Below, in pieces: positions 1 to 5,316 of a stretch of 5,316 nt of DNA. The translations under genes and the position numbers were made by a program. The DNA is taken from NCBI GenBank assembly GCA_030655675.1, contig JAUSPM010000276.1, positions 1-5,316 of the forward strand, read 5' to 3'. This stretch comes from Methanosarcinaceae archaeon. Lineage in GTDB: Archaea; Halobacteriota; Methanosarcinia; Methanosarcinales; Methanosarcinaceae. A model generated the notes under the pieces. That model was not told the DNA's origin. It saw nothing but the letters and a program-made list of their open reading frames with translations, and ran no database searches. Within the stretch, counting starts at the first letter, position 1, and each line of letters begins with the position of its first letter.

Positions 1-20
1 CGTTTACAAATTTGATTGAA

Positions 21-632
21 ATGGTTAGTTACATATTCATTGATGAAAGTGGAGACCTTGGTTCACAATCCAAATATCTAATTCTATCTGCACTTGTAGT
101 CAAATCACCCGATAAACTGAATCGAATCATCAAGAATATGAGAAGAACCAAATTCAAAAAACAACTTAGAAACGCTACCGAAATAAAAGCAAATCGTTCC
201 AGTCCGGAACTTGTTAAATATGTATTAAAAAAACTCAATGACTTGGATGATGCAAAAGTATTTTTCATCATTCTTGAAAAAGAAAAATGTTATAGCACTT
301 TTCTCAATTCTAACAAACATAAACTATACAATTTCGTTGCAGGTAAATTGGCAAGCAACATAAACGTAGATGATGGTAATGTCATTGTCAGGATTGACAA
401 GTCAAAGGGAAAGCAGGTTTTAAGAGACGATTTTAACAAATATTTTGAGTATCGTTTGAAAGATAACTCCCTTGTTGAAAAAGTGGAAATTCATCATAGT
501 TATTCTCATGCTTGGGCAGGGTTGCAGTTTGCTGATGTATTATCCTGGTCAGCATTTCAAAAAATGGAACATTCTAACAATGAATATATTGATGTGTTAA
601 AAATAAGAATCGAAGTCTACGAAGTATGGTGA
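21..632 (+). CDS. DUF3800 family protein (putative metal-dependent, RNase H-fold-like enzyme)
   Basis: Protein of 203 residues from the ATG at 21. The family signature is clear: YIFIDESGDLG at residues 4-14 (acidic D8, E9, D12), a TEIKAN segment at 53-58 matching the family's conserved E-x-K motif, an acidic VRIDKSKG at 123-130, a histidine-rich stretch (H158, H159, H163) and GLQFADVLSW at 167-176 with D172. In DUF3800 proteins these acidic and His positions are thought to form a metal-dependent nuclease-like active site, but no reaction or substrate is established. All are intact here, so the gene looks functional. A TTG at 12 would add only three residues, and the family normally begins right at the DESGD strand, so ATG 21 is preferred. 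No Shine-Dalgarno sequence is visible. Its promoter and any upstream partner lie beyond the left edge. A hand count at 121-180 gives 20 G+C of 60, clearly poorer than the por genes. It converges on the ATPase gene, so the two are not one operon. Confidence 0.82.
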   Translation: MVSYIFIDESGDLGSQSKYLILSALVVKSPDKLNRIIKNMRRTKFKKQLRNATEIKANRSSPELVKYVLKKLNDLDDAKVFFIILEKEKCYSTFLNSNKHKLYNFVAGKLASNINVDDGNVIVRIDKSKGKQVLRDDFNKYFEYRLKDNSLVEKVEIHHSYSHAWAGLQFADVLSWSAFQKMEHSNNEYIDVLKIRIEVYEVW

Positions 633-638
633 TGAAAA

Positions 639-758
639 TAAAAGCCAGTACCAGCAAGGACTCCTGAACGTGCACCTCAAGGTACACTGCCTTACTGGTT
701 TTACCCGTATAATTTTATAATGTATCTTTAACATATAAATAATGCGGTAAAATCAGTG
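639..758. repeat. Three alternating inverted-repeat arms in the convergent intergenic spacer; possible two-way terminator
   Basis: The 133-base gap between the convergent DUF3800 and ATPase genes holds three related arms. Arm A (639-650, TAAAAGCCAGTA) pairs with arm B (693-703, TACTGGTTTTA) over 11 base pairs with one bulged G. Arm B, extended (694-705, ACTGGTTTTACC), also pairs with arm C (746-757, GGTAAAATCAGT): 11 Watson-Crick pairs plus one G-U wobble in plus-strand RNA. The A:B loop contains a smaller hairpin, 670-676 with 681-687, one mismatch, loop TCAA. Short T runs follow arm B. The position, just after both stop codons, suits 3'-end formation for either gene. The A:B and B:C pairings exclude each other. 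The pairing is read directly from the bases; the terminator role is inferred. Confidence 0.5.
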
Positions 759-765
759 CAAACTG

Positions 766-2154
766 TCAAACAGATGATTGTCCCATTTCCCCCTCAATAT
801 CCTCAAGATCGAACGCCAAAAAGCCAAGTTGCTCCTTACCCTCAATCTTTTTCGCGATCAGGCAATAATGCTCATTCCACTTGCCTTTCACTTTTCCTGC
901 CTTTTCCTTTAAACCATTGATGATATGCTCTGCTTCCTGCCTAGTCAAATGTTTCCATTTCACCTCGCAAAAGATTGCATTGCGGTTCTTGTCGTCAAAA
1001 GCAATGAGGTCAATTTCAGTGTTTTTATCCCACCACCTGCCTATATTCAAAAACTTGAATGGCAGAACACCTTTTTTGTTGAGTCCAATTAAAAATTCCC
1101 TTGCTACGCCCTCAAAAGTCATACCAAAATAGGTGTTGATATCTTTTTTAACAAGTTCCTCCCCCATCTGCGGATCGATCTCAAATGTACCATAGTTCTT
1201 ATAGATGAACCTAAACCAGAAGTTGAAGAAATTATCATTCAAGAAGTACATACTGCTTCTTGCTTTTGGATTTATGATCAGTTCCTCTTTTTTGATGATC
1301 TCATAATCATAAAGCAATTCATGCAGGTACTTTGAAACCGTGCTTGCCACGATCCCTGTGTAGTCAGCGATCTGTGAAGGTACTGCCTTGCCTGATGCGA
1401 TTGCCTCAAGGATCGAGAAATAACCTTTGTGCTCAGAACCAAATTCAAGGACAAGGATGTTCCTGCCCTCTTCCATCAACATTCTGGAGTCAGGAAAAAG
1501 TTTTTTAAAAGTATTCATTGCATCAGGTGCGCCAAACTCTCCGGCAAGGAGCAAATACTTGGGCACCCCCCCTAACATGAAATATGTCTTCATTGCTTCT
1601 TCGACACTGATATCCAAAAACCCGTTCAAAAACTTGAAACTGTCTGCAAAAATAAATGGTTTCAAATTGAAAAGCAGTGTTGTACGACCAAACATCGGCT
1701 CTTTACTCCCCTGAAAGATTTTTTTCATCATCCCCACGTACGAGCCAACGACTATGAACATGTGCTTTGTTTCCCGATGGTGTGCATCCCAGAATTTCTG
1801 GAATTTAGAAAAAAAGTCAGGATTTATTTTCATGAAATTCTGGAACTCATCAAAGACAATTACGATCTTTTCAGGGATCTTGAATATTTGGTTGAAAAAA
1901 TCATCCCAATCATTCAATCTTGGTTTTACGCCAATTATTTTTTCCAGTGAAGTTTCCAGATCTTCCAAAAGGAGTTTATCGGACTTTGTTTCTATAAAGA
2001 GATAAACGCCTTTCTTGCTTTTGATAAACTCCTTGCTAAGTTCGGTTTTCCCAACGCGCCGCCGACCATATAGTACAATAAGCGATGCGGCAGGGGATGC
2101 ATATATGTCTTCCAATATTGACAGATCATGCTCGCGGTTAAAGAATCTTACCAT
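766..2154 (-). CDS. Archaeal ATPase (ATPase_2/STAND-like P-loop) with winged helix and C-terminal DUF234 PD-(D/E)XK nuclease-like domain
   Basis: Protein of 462 residues. The N-terminal NTPase domain has a Walker A motif GRRRVGKT (30-37) and a Walker B strand IVIVFDEFQ (97-105; D102, E103). It is followed by the family-typical segments VVGSYVGMM (135-143), MFGRTTLLFNLKPF (154-167) and YFMLGGVPKYL (191-201). Residues about 245-290 (AVPSQIADYTG, STVSKYLHELL) read as a winged helix-turn-helix. The MYFLNDNFFNFWFRF stretch (302-316) opens the DUF234 part. There E348, E380-x-D382 and CEVKW (E397, K399) give a PD-(D/E)XK nuclease-like core. Family members are common in archaea, often in many copies, and their cellular role is unknown; DNA binding or cleavage is inferred from the domains. 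The ATG at 2154 is the only early Met and starts directly at the conserved FFNREHDL segment. There is no Shine-Dalgarno sequence; the TATA box lies about 27 bases upstream, so translation is probably leaderless. It is cytoplasmic, with no signal peptide or membrane segment. Base composition is uneven (27% to 48% G+C in two hand-counted 60-base lines). Confidence 0.88.
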   Translation of the reverse strand: MVRFFNREHDLSILEDIYASPAASLIVLYGRRRVGKTELSKEFIKSKKGVYLFIETKSDKLLLEDLETSLEKIIGVKPRLNDWDDFFNQIFKIPEKIVIVFDEFQNFMKINPDFFSKFQKFWDAHHRETKHMFIVVGSYVGMMKKIFQGSKEPMFGRTTLLFNLKPFIFADSFKFLNGFLDISVEEAMKTYFMLGGVPKYLLLAGEFGAPDAMNTFKKLFPDSRMLMEEGRNILVLEFGSEHKGYFSILEAIASGKAVPSQIADYTGIVASTVSKYLHELLYDYEIIKKEELIINPKARSSMYFLNDNFFNFWFRFIYKNYGTFEIDPQMGEELVKKDINTYFGMTFEGVAREFLIGLNKKGVLPFKFLNIGRWWDKNTEIDLIAFDDKNRNAIFCEVKWKHLTRQEAEHIINGLKEKAGKVKGKWNEHYCLIAKKIEGKEQLGFLAFDLEDIEGEMGQSSV

Positions 2155-2192
2155 ACAGTAACTTACTACACAGTAAGTATAAAAGGTTTTTG
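2155..2192 (-). promoter_or_regulatory. ATPase gene promoter with overlapping inverted repeats (probable operator)
   Basis: On the minus strand, the sequence CAAAAACC followed by TTTTATAC (TATA-like core about 2177-2186, T/A-rich BRE region up to 2192) lies about 27 bases before the ATG. Archaeal transcription normally starts 22-27 bases past the TATA centre, so the mRNA should begin at or within a base or two of the start codon. Between TATA and start is a perfect 7-base inverted repeat with a 4-base spacer (ACTTACT at 2161-2167, AGTAAGT at 2172-2178). An overlapping 5-base one (AGTAA at 2157-2161, TTACT at 2163-2167) adds a third half-site. ACAGTAA also occurs as a direct repeat at 2155 and 2170. 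A protein bound here would block TBP/TFB or polymerase, so repression is the likely effect. The repressor is unknown. Confidence 0.6.
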
Positions 2193-2241
2193 AAAAATTT
2201 GGTGATAAAAATCAAAATCCGGACAAGGACAAATAATTATG

Positions 2242-2306
2242 AAAAAAAATGAAAAACAAAAATAAAACGAAATAAAAAAAGAGTATTCCGGGTATATTAC
2301 AACCCG
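2242..2306 (-). terminator. por operon terminator: stop-codon hairpin followed by oligo-T tracts
   Basis: Reading on the minus strand, CGGGT at 2306-2302 pairs with ACCCG at 2293-2289, so the porB TAA stop (2299-2297) sits in the loop. It is followed by a series of T runs: seven at 2280-2274, four at 2267-2264, five at 2262-2258, five at 2256-2252 and eight at 2249-2242. Archaeal RNA polymerase releases at oligo-T tracts with or without a hairpin, and repeated runs of this kind are typical of a strong 3' end. The tracts end about 50 bases before the ATPase promoter, so the ATPase is probably transcribed separately from por. Confidence 0.7.
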
Positions 2307-3199
2307 AAATCCACAACATTCTTGTCGGCGAGAGCCTGGATCTTCTTAATCTCTGCTTCCCCACCTTCCTTTGTAAAGAGATGCTTGAACCTGCGCTGCA
2401 TCTTGAGGTAGTCCTCAACAGGCTTAGGGTTCTTGATCTTCCTTACTTTTGTCAGCTCGCCGTTCTCTATCTCGAACATTGGCCAGAGAGCCGTCTCAAC
2501 AGCCAGTTTAGCGATCTCCACGGTTTTGGAGGTATCGAATCCCCATCCTGTCGTACATGGTGCATGTGCATGAACATAGGTCGGTCCCTCTACCTCGGTC
2601 GCTGTCTTCACCTTGCGGATCATGTCCTTTGGATATCCAACCGATGTTGTTGCAACGTAGGGAGAACCATGTGCCACCATAATAGCCGGCATGTTCTTTT
2701 TTGGACGCTGGTTACCGAATGAAACCTTGCCTGCGGGACTTGTGGTCGTTGATGCCCCGAATGGTGTTGCACCACTTCGCTGCACACCTGTATTCATGTA
2801 TGCTTCATTGTCAATGCACACGTATGTAAAATCATGTCCGCGCTCAAAAGCACCGGATATTGACCTCATACCGATATCAAGTGTCGCACCGTCGCCCCCT
2901 ATCGCAATGATCTTGGTCTTGCCTAACTTTCCCTTTGCCCTCAGCGCTGCATCAATACCTGATGCAACAGCACTGGCATTCTCGAAAAGTGAATGGATCC
3001 ACGGAACTTCCCAGGAAGTTTCAGGGTATGGCGTAGTCATAACTTCAAGACACCCTGTCGGACTTACCACGATACAATCCTCGCCTGCAGCCATCAAAGT
3101 GAATTTTGCAGCCATTGCATCACAGCATCCTGCACATCCCCTGTGTCCGGGAGCCAGTAATGATTTCGACTCTAACTTTGGATCTGACTTTGGACTCAT
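2297..3199 (-). CDS. porB: Pyruvate:ferredoxin oxidoreductase, beta subunit (PorB)
   Basis: Protein of 300 residues, usual length for the archaeal beta subunit. It carries the thiamine diphosphate site and the proximal [4Fe-4S] cluster of the enzyme that interconverts pyruvate + CoA with acetyl-CoA + CO2 and reduced ferredoxin. The ThDP motif runs from GGDGATLDIG (101-110) to CIDNEAYMNTG (128-138), with D103 and N131 as the expected Mg-binding positions. Cluster cysteines are C22 and C25 (CAGC), C50 (24 residues later, the classical CX2C-X24-C spacing) and C215 in APCTTGWGFD. An extra cysteine, C26, directly follows the pair. The APGHRGCAGCC opening and the SWEVPWIHSLFENASAVASG segment (62-80) are typical of POR rather than oxoglutarate- or indolepyruvate-specific relatives. 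The ATG overlaps the porA stop as ATGA. GGGAGG (3212-3207) lies seven bases upstream, inside porA, which fixes this start. It is the last gene of the operon. Confidence 0.96.
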   Translation of the reverse strand: MSPKSDPKLESKSLLAPGHRGCAGCCDAMAAKFTLMAAGEDCIVVSPTGCLEVMTTPYPETSWEVPWIHSLFENASAVASGIDAALRAKGKLGKTKIIAIGGDGATLDIGMRSISGAFERGHDFTYVCIDNEAYMNTGVQRSGATPFGASTTTSPAGKVSFGNQRPKKNMPAIMVAHGSPYVATTSVGYPKDMIRKVKTATEVEGPTYVHAHAPCTTGWGFDTSKTVEIAKLAVETALWPMFEIENGELTKVRKIKNPKPVEDYLKMQRRFKHLFTKEGGEAEIKKIQALADKNVVDFGL

Positions 3200-4410
3200 A
3201 TCAGTTCCTCCCTTACATCAGTGAACTGGCTTTCAATATCAATACCATCTTCCATCGCAACCTTAGCCTCGTCAATAATTTTCTCGATCGTGCCAACAGG
3301 AATATCACGTCCTCCGTGGCCGATCATATACCCTGCAACTGGAACATCGATGTACGTATTATACAGGCATGATTTTGTTTCAGTGAACAATGCACCCTCG
3401 TTCAATCCTATTGAAATGTTCTTATCCAACACCACAACCATCTTTGCATCCTTTAGAACTCTCTTGATCGCTTCTTTCGGAAATGGCCTGAATGACCTGA
3501 CCTTAAGCAATCCGATCTTCTCGCCCTTGCTGCGCCGTTCATCAATGACATCCTTGACAGTGCCAATGATCGAACCCATTGCCATGATAATGATCTCAGC
3601 GTCCTTCGTCTCGTACTCTTCGATCAGGCCGCCATAATACCTGCCGAACAACTCATTGAACTCATTTGCTGCATTCTCTATCTTTTGAAGAGCCTTGTCC
3701 ATTGCCTTTTGCTGAAGGAATCTGAACTCGGTATAGGTTGATGGGTCTGCAAATGCGCCGAAACTCTTTGGATTCTTGGGGTCAAGCACGGAATCGGGTT
3801 CGAAAGGTGGGAGATACTTATCTACCAGATCCTGCTCAAGCAGGATGACCGGTTCATAAACATGTGAAAGAATGAAACCATCCATACAGACCATTGCAGG
3901 CAAGAGCACGTCCTTGTCCTCTGCGATCTTGAAAGCCTGTGCCGTCATGTCAGCCGCTTCCTGCGTATCCTCTGCATACAACTGTATCCAGCCCGTATCA
4001 CGCTGGGATATTGAATCCTGCTGATCGTTCCAGATATTGATAGGTGCACTGACCGCCCTGTTCGCCACTGTCATGACAACAGGCAGACGCATACCTGAAA
4101 TATTGAACAATACCTCATGCATCAGTTCAAGACCCTGTGATGTTGTTGCCGAATATGATCTTGCACCTGCTGCCGACGAGCCGACAAGTGCAGATATGGC
4201 CGAGAATTCCGACTCAACATTGATGTATTCGCAGTTTGGGATCTCACCGTCTGCCATGAATTGTGAAAGATCTTCTACGATATGGGTCTGTGGAGTGATT
4301 GGATATGCTGAAATTACATTGGGTCTGCATACTTTGACCGAATGCGCAACAGAATACGATCCTTCAACAACCACCATCTTTGACTTATCTATATTTCGAG
4401 TTGCTGACAT
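3196..4410 (-). CDS. porA: Pyruvate:ferredoxin oxidoreductase, alpha subunit (PorA)
   Basis: Protein of 404 residues, full length. It forms the pyrimidine-binding half of the ThDP active site together with PorB, and helps bind pyruvate. SAYPITPQT (34-42) is the family motif whose Thr contacts pyruvate (here T39 or T42). ESEFSA (66-71) supplies the conserved Glu region for ThDP activation. ANRAVSAPINIWNDQQDS (116-133) includes R118, which lines up with the substrate-carboxylate Arg of characterised PFORs. The C-terminal third (from about 270: EIIIMAMGSIIGT, LKVRSFRPFP, VVLDKNISIG) is the transketolase C-terminal-like domain. Substrate assignment to pyruvate rests on these motifs and on the gene set; a 2-oxoisovalerate enzyme (VOR) is the main alternative and looks less likely. 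The ATG directly follows the porD TAG with no gap. GGAGG (4423-4419) sits eight bases upstream inside porD, so translation is probably coupled. Confidence 0.96.
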   Translation of the reverse strand: MSATRNIDKSKMVVVEGSYSVAHSVKVCRPNVISAYPITPQTHIVEDLSQFMADGEIPNCEYINVESEFSAISALVGSSAAGARSYSATTSQGLELMHEVLFNISGMRLPVVMTVANRAVSAPINIWNDQQDSISQRDTGWIQLYAEDTQEAADMTAQAFKIAEDKDVLLPAMVCMDGFILSHVYEPVILLEQDLVDKYLPPFEPDSVLDPKNPKSFGAFADPSTYTEFRFLQQKAMDKALQKIENAANEFNELFGRYYGGLIEEYETKDAEIIIMAMGSIIGTVKDVIDERRSKGEKIGLLKVRSFRPFPKEAIKRVLKDAKMVVVLDKNISIGLNEGALFTETKSCLYNTYIDVPVAGYMIGHGGRDIPVGTIEKIIDEAKVAMEDGIDIESQFTDVREELI

Positions 4411-4671
4411 CTATTTTTCCTCCAGGACCATCTCAATTGCCTGTTTTGGGCATTCGTTCGCACATATTCCACATCCTTTGCAAAAATCATAGTCGAACTC
4501 AAAGAACCCATCATCTTTTGGAAGCACAGAAGGTTCAGGACACAACAGTTCACATAACTTGCATTTTATGCATTTGTCATAGTCATATATTGGTCTGAAC
4601 GTTCTCCATCCACCTGTCTTGTTGGCACGGGTCGTGCCGGGTTCGCATACTCCGCCTGGTATAATCTTCAT
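4411..4671 (-). CDS. porD: Pyruvate:ferredoxin oxidoreductase, delta subunit (PorD), 2x[4Fe-4S] ferredoxin-type
   Basis: Protein of 86 residues. It is the electron-transfer subunit, passing electrons between the PorB proximal cluster and external ferredoxin. Two complete CX2CX2CX3CP motifs are present: C34, C37, C40, C44 and C64, C67, C70, C74, each binding one [4Fe-4S] cluster. The roughly 30-residue N-terminal extension (GGVCEPGTTRANKTGGWRTF, 6-25) is characteristic of POR/VOR delta subunits and separates this protein from free bacterial-type ferredoxins. It contains one further cysteine, C9, outside the cluster motifs. Its ATG overlaps the porG stop by four bases (ATGA, 4671-4668). GGAGG at 4683-4679, seven bases upstream in the end of porG, supports this start and translational coupling. 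Confidence 0.96.
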   Translation of the reverse strand: MKIIPGGVCEPGTTRANKTGGWRTFRPIYDYDKCIKCKLCELLCPEPSVLPKDDGFFEFDYDFCKGCGICANECPKQAIEMVLEEK

Positions 4672-5216
4672 GCTTTTGCCTCCATCATCATATCGTATGC
4701 CTTCTGTATGGCTTCTGCATTCTTTTCTCCGACCTTACCAGGGAAGCGCTCTTTTACAGCATCCTGAATAGATTGTGGATTGATCTCACCGGTCGCACCG
4801 GCAAATGCACCCAAAAGCACTGTATTTACGATCGGTCTTCCGATGACTTCGAGTGCTATTCTTGTTGCATCAACGGTCATGATCTTTGCCTTTGTTTTTA
4901 GATCGAACGTCTCAGGTGCAAATTCAGTATTGATGAGTATTATTCCATCATCCTTTGCACCGCTTGCTATGTCAACGACCTCAAGAAGTGTTGGGTCCTG
5001 TACGATCACATAATCAGGTTCATATATCTGGCTTCGAAGTCGGATGGTTCTGTCACTGATCCTTGTAAATGCCTGAACAGGAGCACCTCTGCGCTCTACT
5101 CCAAAAGCAGGAAATGCCTGACTGAACTTGCCATCTGCAAATGCTGCAACGGCTAACAATTCAGCAGCAGTGACTGAACCCTGACCGCCTCTACCATGAA
5201 TTCGTATCTCTTTCAT
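4668..5216 (-). CDS. porG: Pyruvate:ferredoxin oxidoreductase, gamma subunit (PorG)
   Basis: Protein of 182 residues, normal for the family. The gamma subunit corresponds to the CoA-facing domain of single-chain PFORs. The N-terminus MKEIRIHGRGGQGSVTAAEL carries the invariant GRGGQG turn (8-13). FPAFGVERRGAPVQAFTRI (35-53) and the NTVLLGAFAG segment (131-140) are also diagnostic. It is the first gene of the operon. The ATG at 5216 gives the canonical N-terminus, with no better upstream start. GGAG (5230-5227) lies 10 bases upstream, somewhat farther than in the three downstream genes. The stop TGA overlaps the porD ATG. No truncation or unusual residue is seen. Confidence 0.96.
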   Translation of the reverse strand: MKEIRIHGRGGQGSVTAAELLAVAAFADGKFSQAFPAFGVERRGAPVQAFTRISDRTIRLRSQIYEPDYVIVQDPTLLEVVDIASGAKDDGIILINTEFAPETFDLKTKAKIMTVDATRIALEVIGRPIVNTVLLGAFAGATGEINPQSIQDAVKERFPGKVGEKNAEAIQKAYDMMMEAKA

Positions 5217-5236
5217 CTATATTCTTCTCCATATAA

Positions 5237-5280
5237 CATGTGAGGAATTTTTTCAAAGTATATATTTTATGAATATATAG
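5237..5280 (-). promoter_or_regulatory. por operon promoter with twin TATA boxes in an inverted repeat
   Basis: Upstream of porG there is a perfect 8-base inverted repeat, TATATATT (5259-5266) and AATATATA (5272-5279), with a 5-base spacer; both arms are TATA-like. On the minus strand the proximal box reads AAAATATATA, with an A-rich BRE-like stretch before it. A start 22-25 bases downstream would fall near 5238 and give a leader of about 20 bases that includes the porG GGAG site. The distal arm would give a leader of about 34 bases. Use of either box is inferred. Beyond it, 5281-5316 contains only a small GAGA/TCTC hairpin with a TTTT loop (5303-5314) and two TCGA tetramers (5282, 5292), with no assignable function. 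Confidence 0.6.
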
Positions 5281-5316
5281 TTCGAGTTAAATCGACCGAA
5301 GGGAGATTTTTCTCGT

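Noticed and set aside
12..20. TTG start for the DUF3800 gene
   Set aside because: It adds only three residues ahead of the ATG at 21, has no Shine-Dalgarno sequence, and the family begins directly at the DESGD strand.
691..697. Heptamer CTTACTG shared (as its complement, 2171-2177) between the 3' spacer and the ATPase promoter, suggesting one protein binds both ends
   Set aside because: A seven-base match on either strand is expected by chance about once in a window this size, and the surrounding bases do not match.
639..758. A CRISPR array or MITE in the convergent spacer
   Set aside because: There are only three short arms of alternating orientation, not direct repeats with uniform spacers, and no target-site duplication was found.
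2212..2418. Minus-strand open frame overlapping the end of porB and the terminator
   Set aside because: It is out of frame with porB, and its hydrophobic Phe-rich tail is just the translation of the oligo-T tracts; this is not a membrane peptide gene.
2691..3224. Plus-strand open frame of 177 codons opposite porB
   Set aside because: It lies wholly antisense to the porB coding region and its start, shows no family motif, and its length follows from the codon bias of the real gene on the other strand.
4037..4492. Plus-strand open frame of 151 codons opposite porA and porD
   Set aside because: It is antisense to two well-supported genes, crosses their junction and has no recognisable domain.
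4411..4671. porD as a stand-alone ferredoxin
   Set aside because: The N-terminal POR-delta extension and the overlapping, coupled position between porG and porA identify it as the delta subunit.

Overview
The window most likely comes from a methanogenic (or closely related) euryarchaeon, probably of the Methanosarcinales type. The reasons are the four-subunit pyruvate:ferredoxin oxidoreductase in the archaeal order gamma-delta-alpha-beta, TATA-box promoters, an oligo-T terminator, strong GGAGG ribosome binding sites, and an archaeal ATPase/DUF234 protein next door. The genus cannot be fixed from the sequence alone.

Layout. The right 55% (about 2240-5290, all on the minus strand) is a complete por operon. 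It runs from an AT-rich promoter at about 5255-5280, through porG (5216-4668), porD (4671-4411), porA (4410-3196) and porB (3199-2297), to a terminator at about 2242-2306. The genes overlap by ATGA (porG/porD, porA/porB) or abut (porD/porA), and each of the last three has a GGAGG-type site inside the tail of the previous gene. Together they encode the ThDP and iron-sulfur enzyme that interconverts pyruvate and acetyl-CoA + CO2 using ferredoxin. In methanogens it mainly makes pyruvate for biosynthesis. All cofactor-binding residues that can be checked by eye are present.

The left 40% is accessory in character. A 462-residue ATPase (2154-766, minus) has a STAND/AAA-like P-loop domain, a winged-helix segment and a C-terminal PD-(D/E)XK nuclease-like (DUF234) domain. 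It has its own promoter: a TATA box about 27 bases from the ATG, with no Shine-Dalgarno sequence, which predicts a leaderless mRNA. Inverted repeats occupy the space between TATA box and start. Convergent to it, at the left edge, is a DUF3800 protein (21-632, plus) with an intact DESGD acidic motif. The 133 bases between these two genes hold three related inverted-repeat arms that can pair in two alternative ways.

No RNA gene, insertion sequence, CRISPR array or origin was seen, and no gene-free stretch exceeds 300 bases. The por operon is ordinary metabolism. The parts worth a second look are the ATPase with its possible operator, the DUF3800 gene, and the structured convergent spacer.
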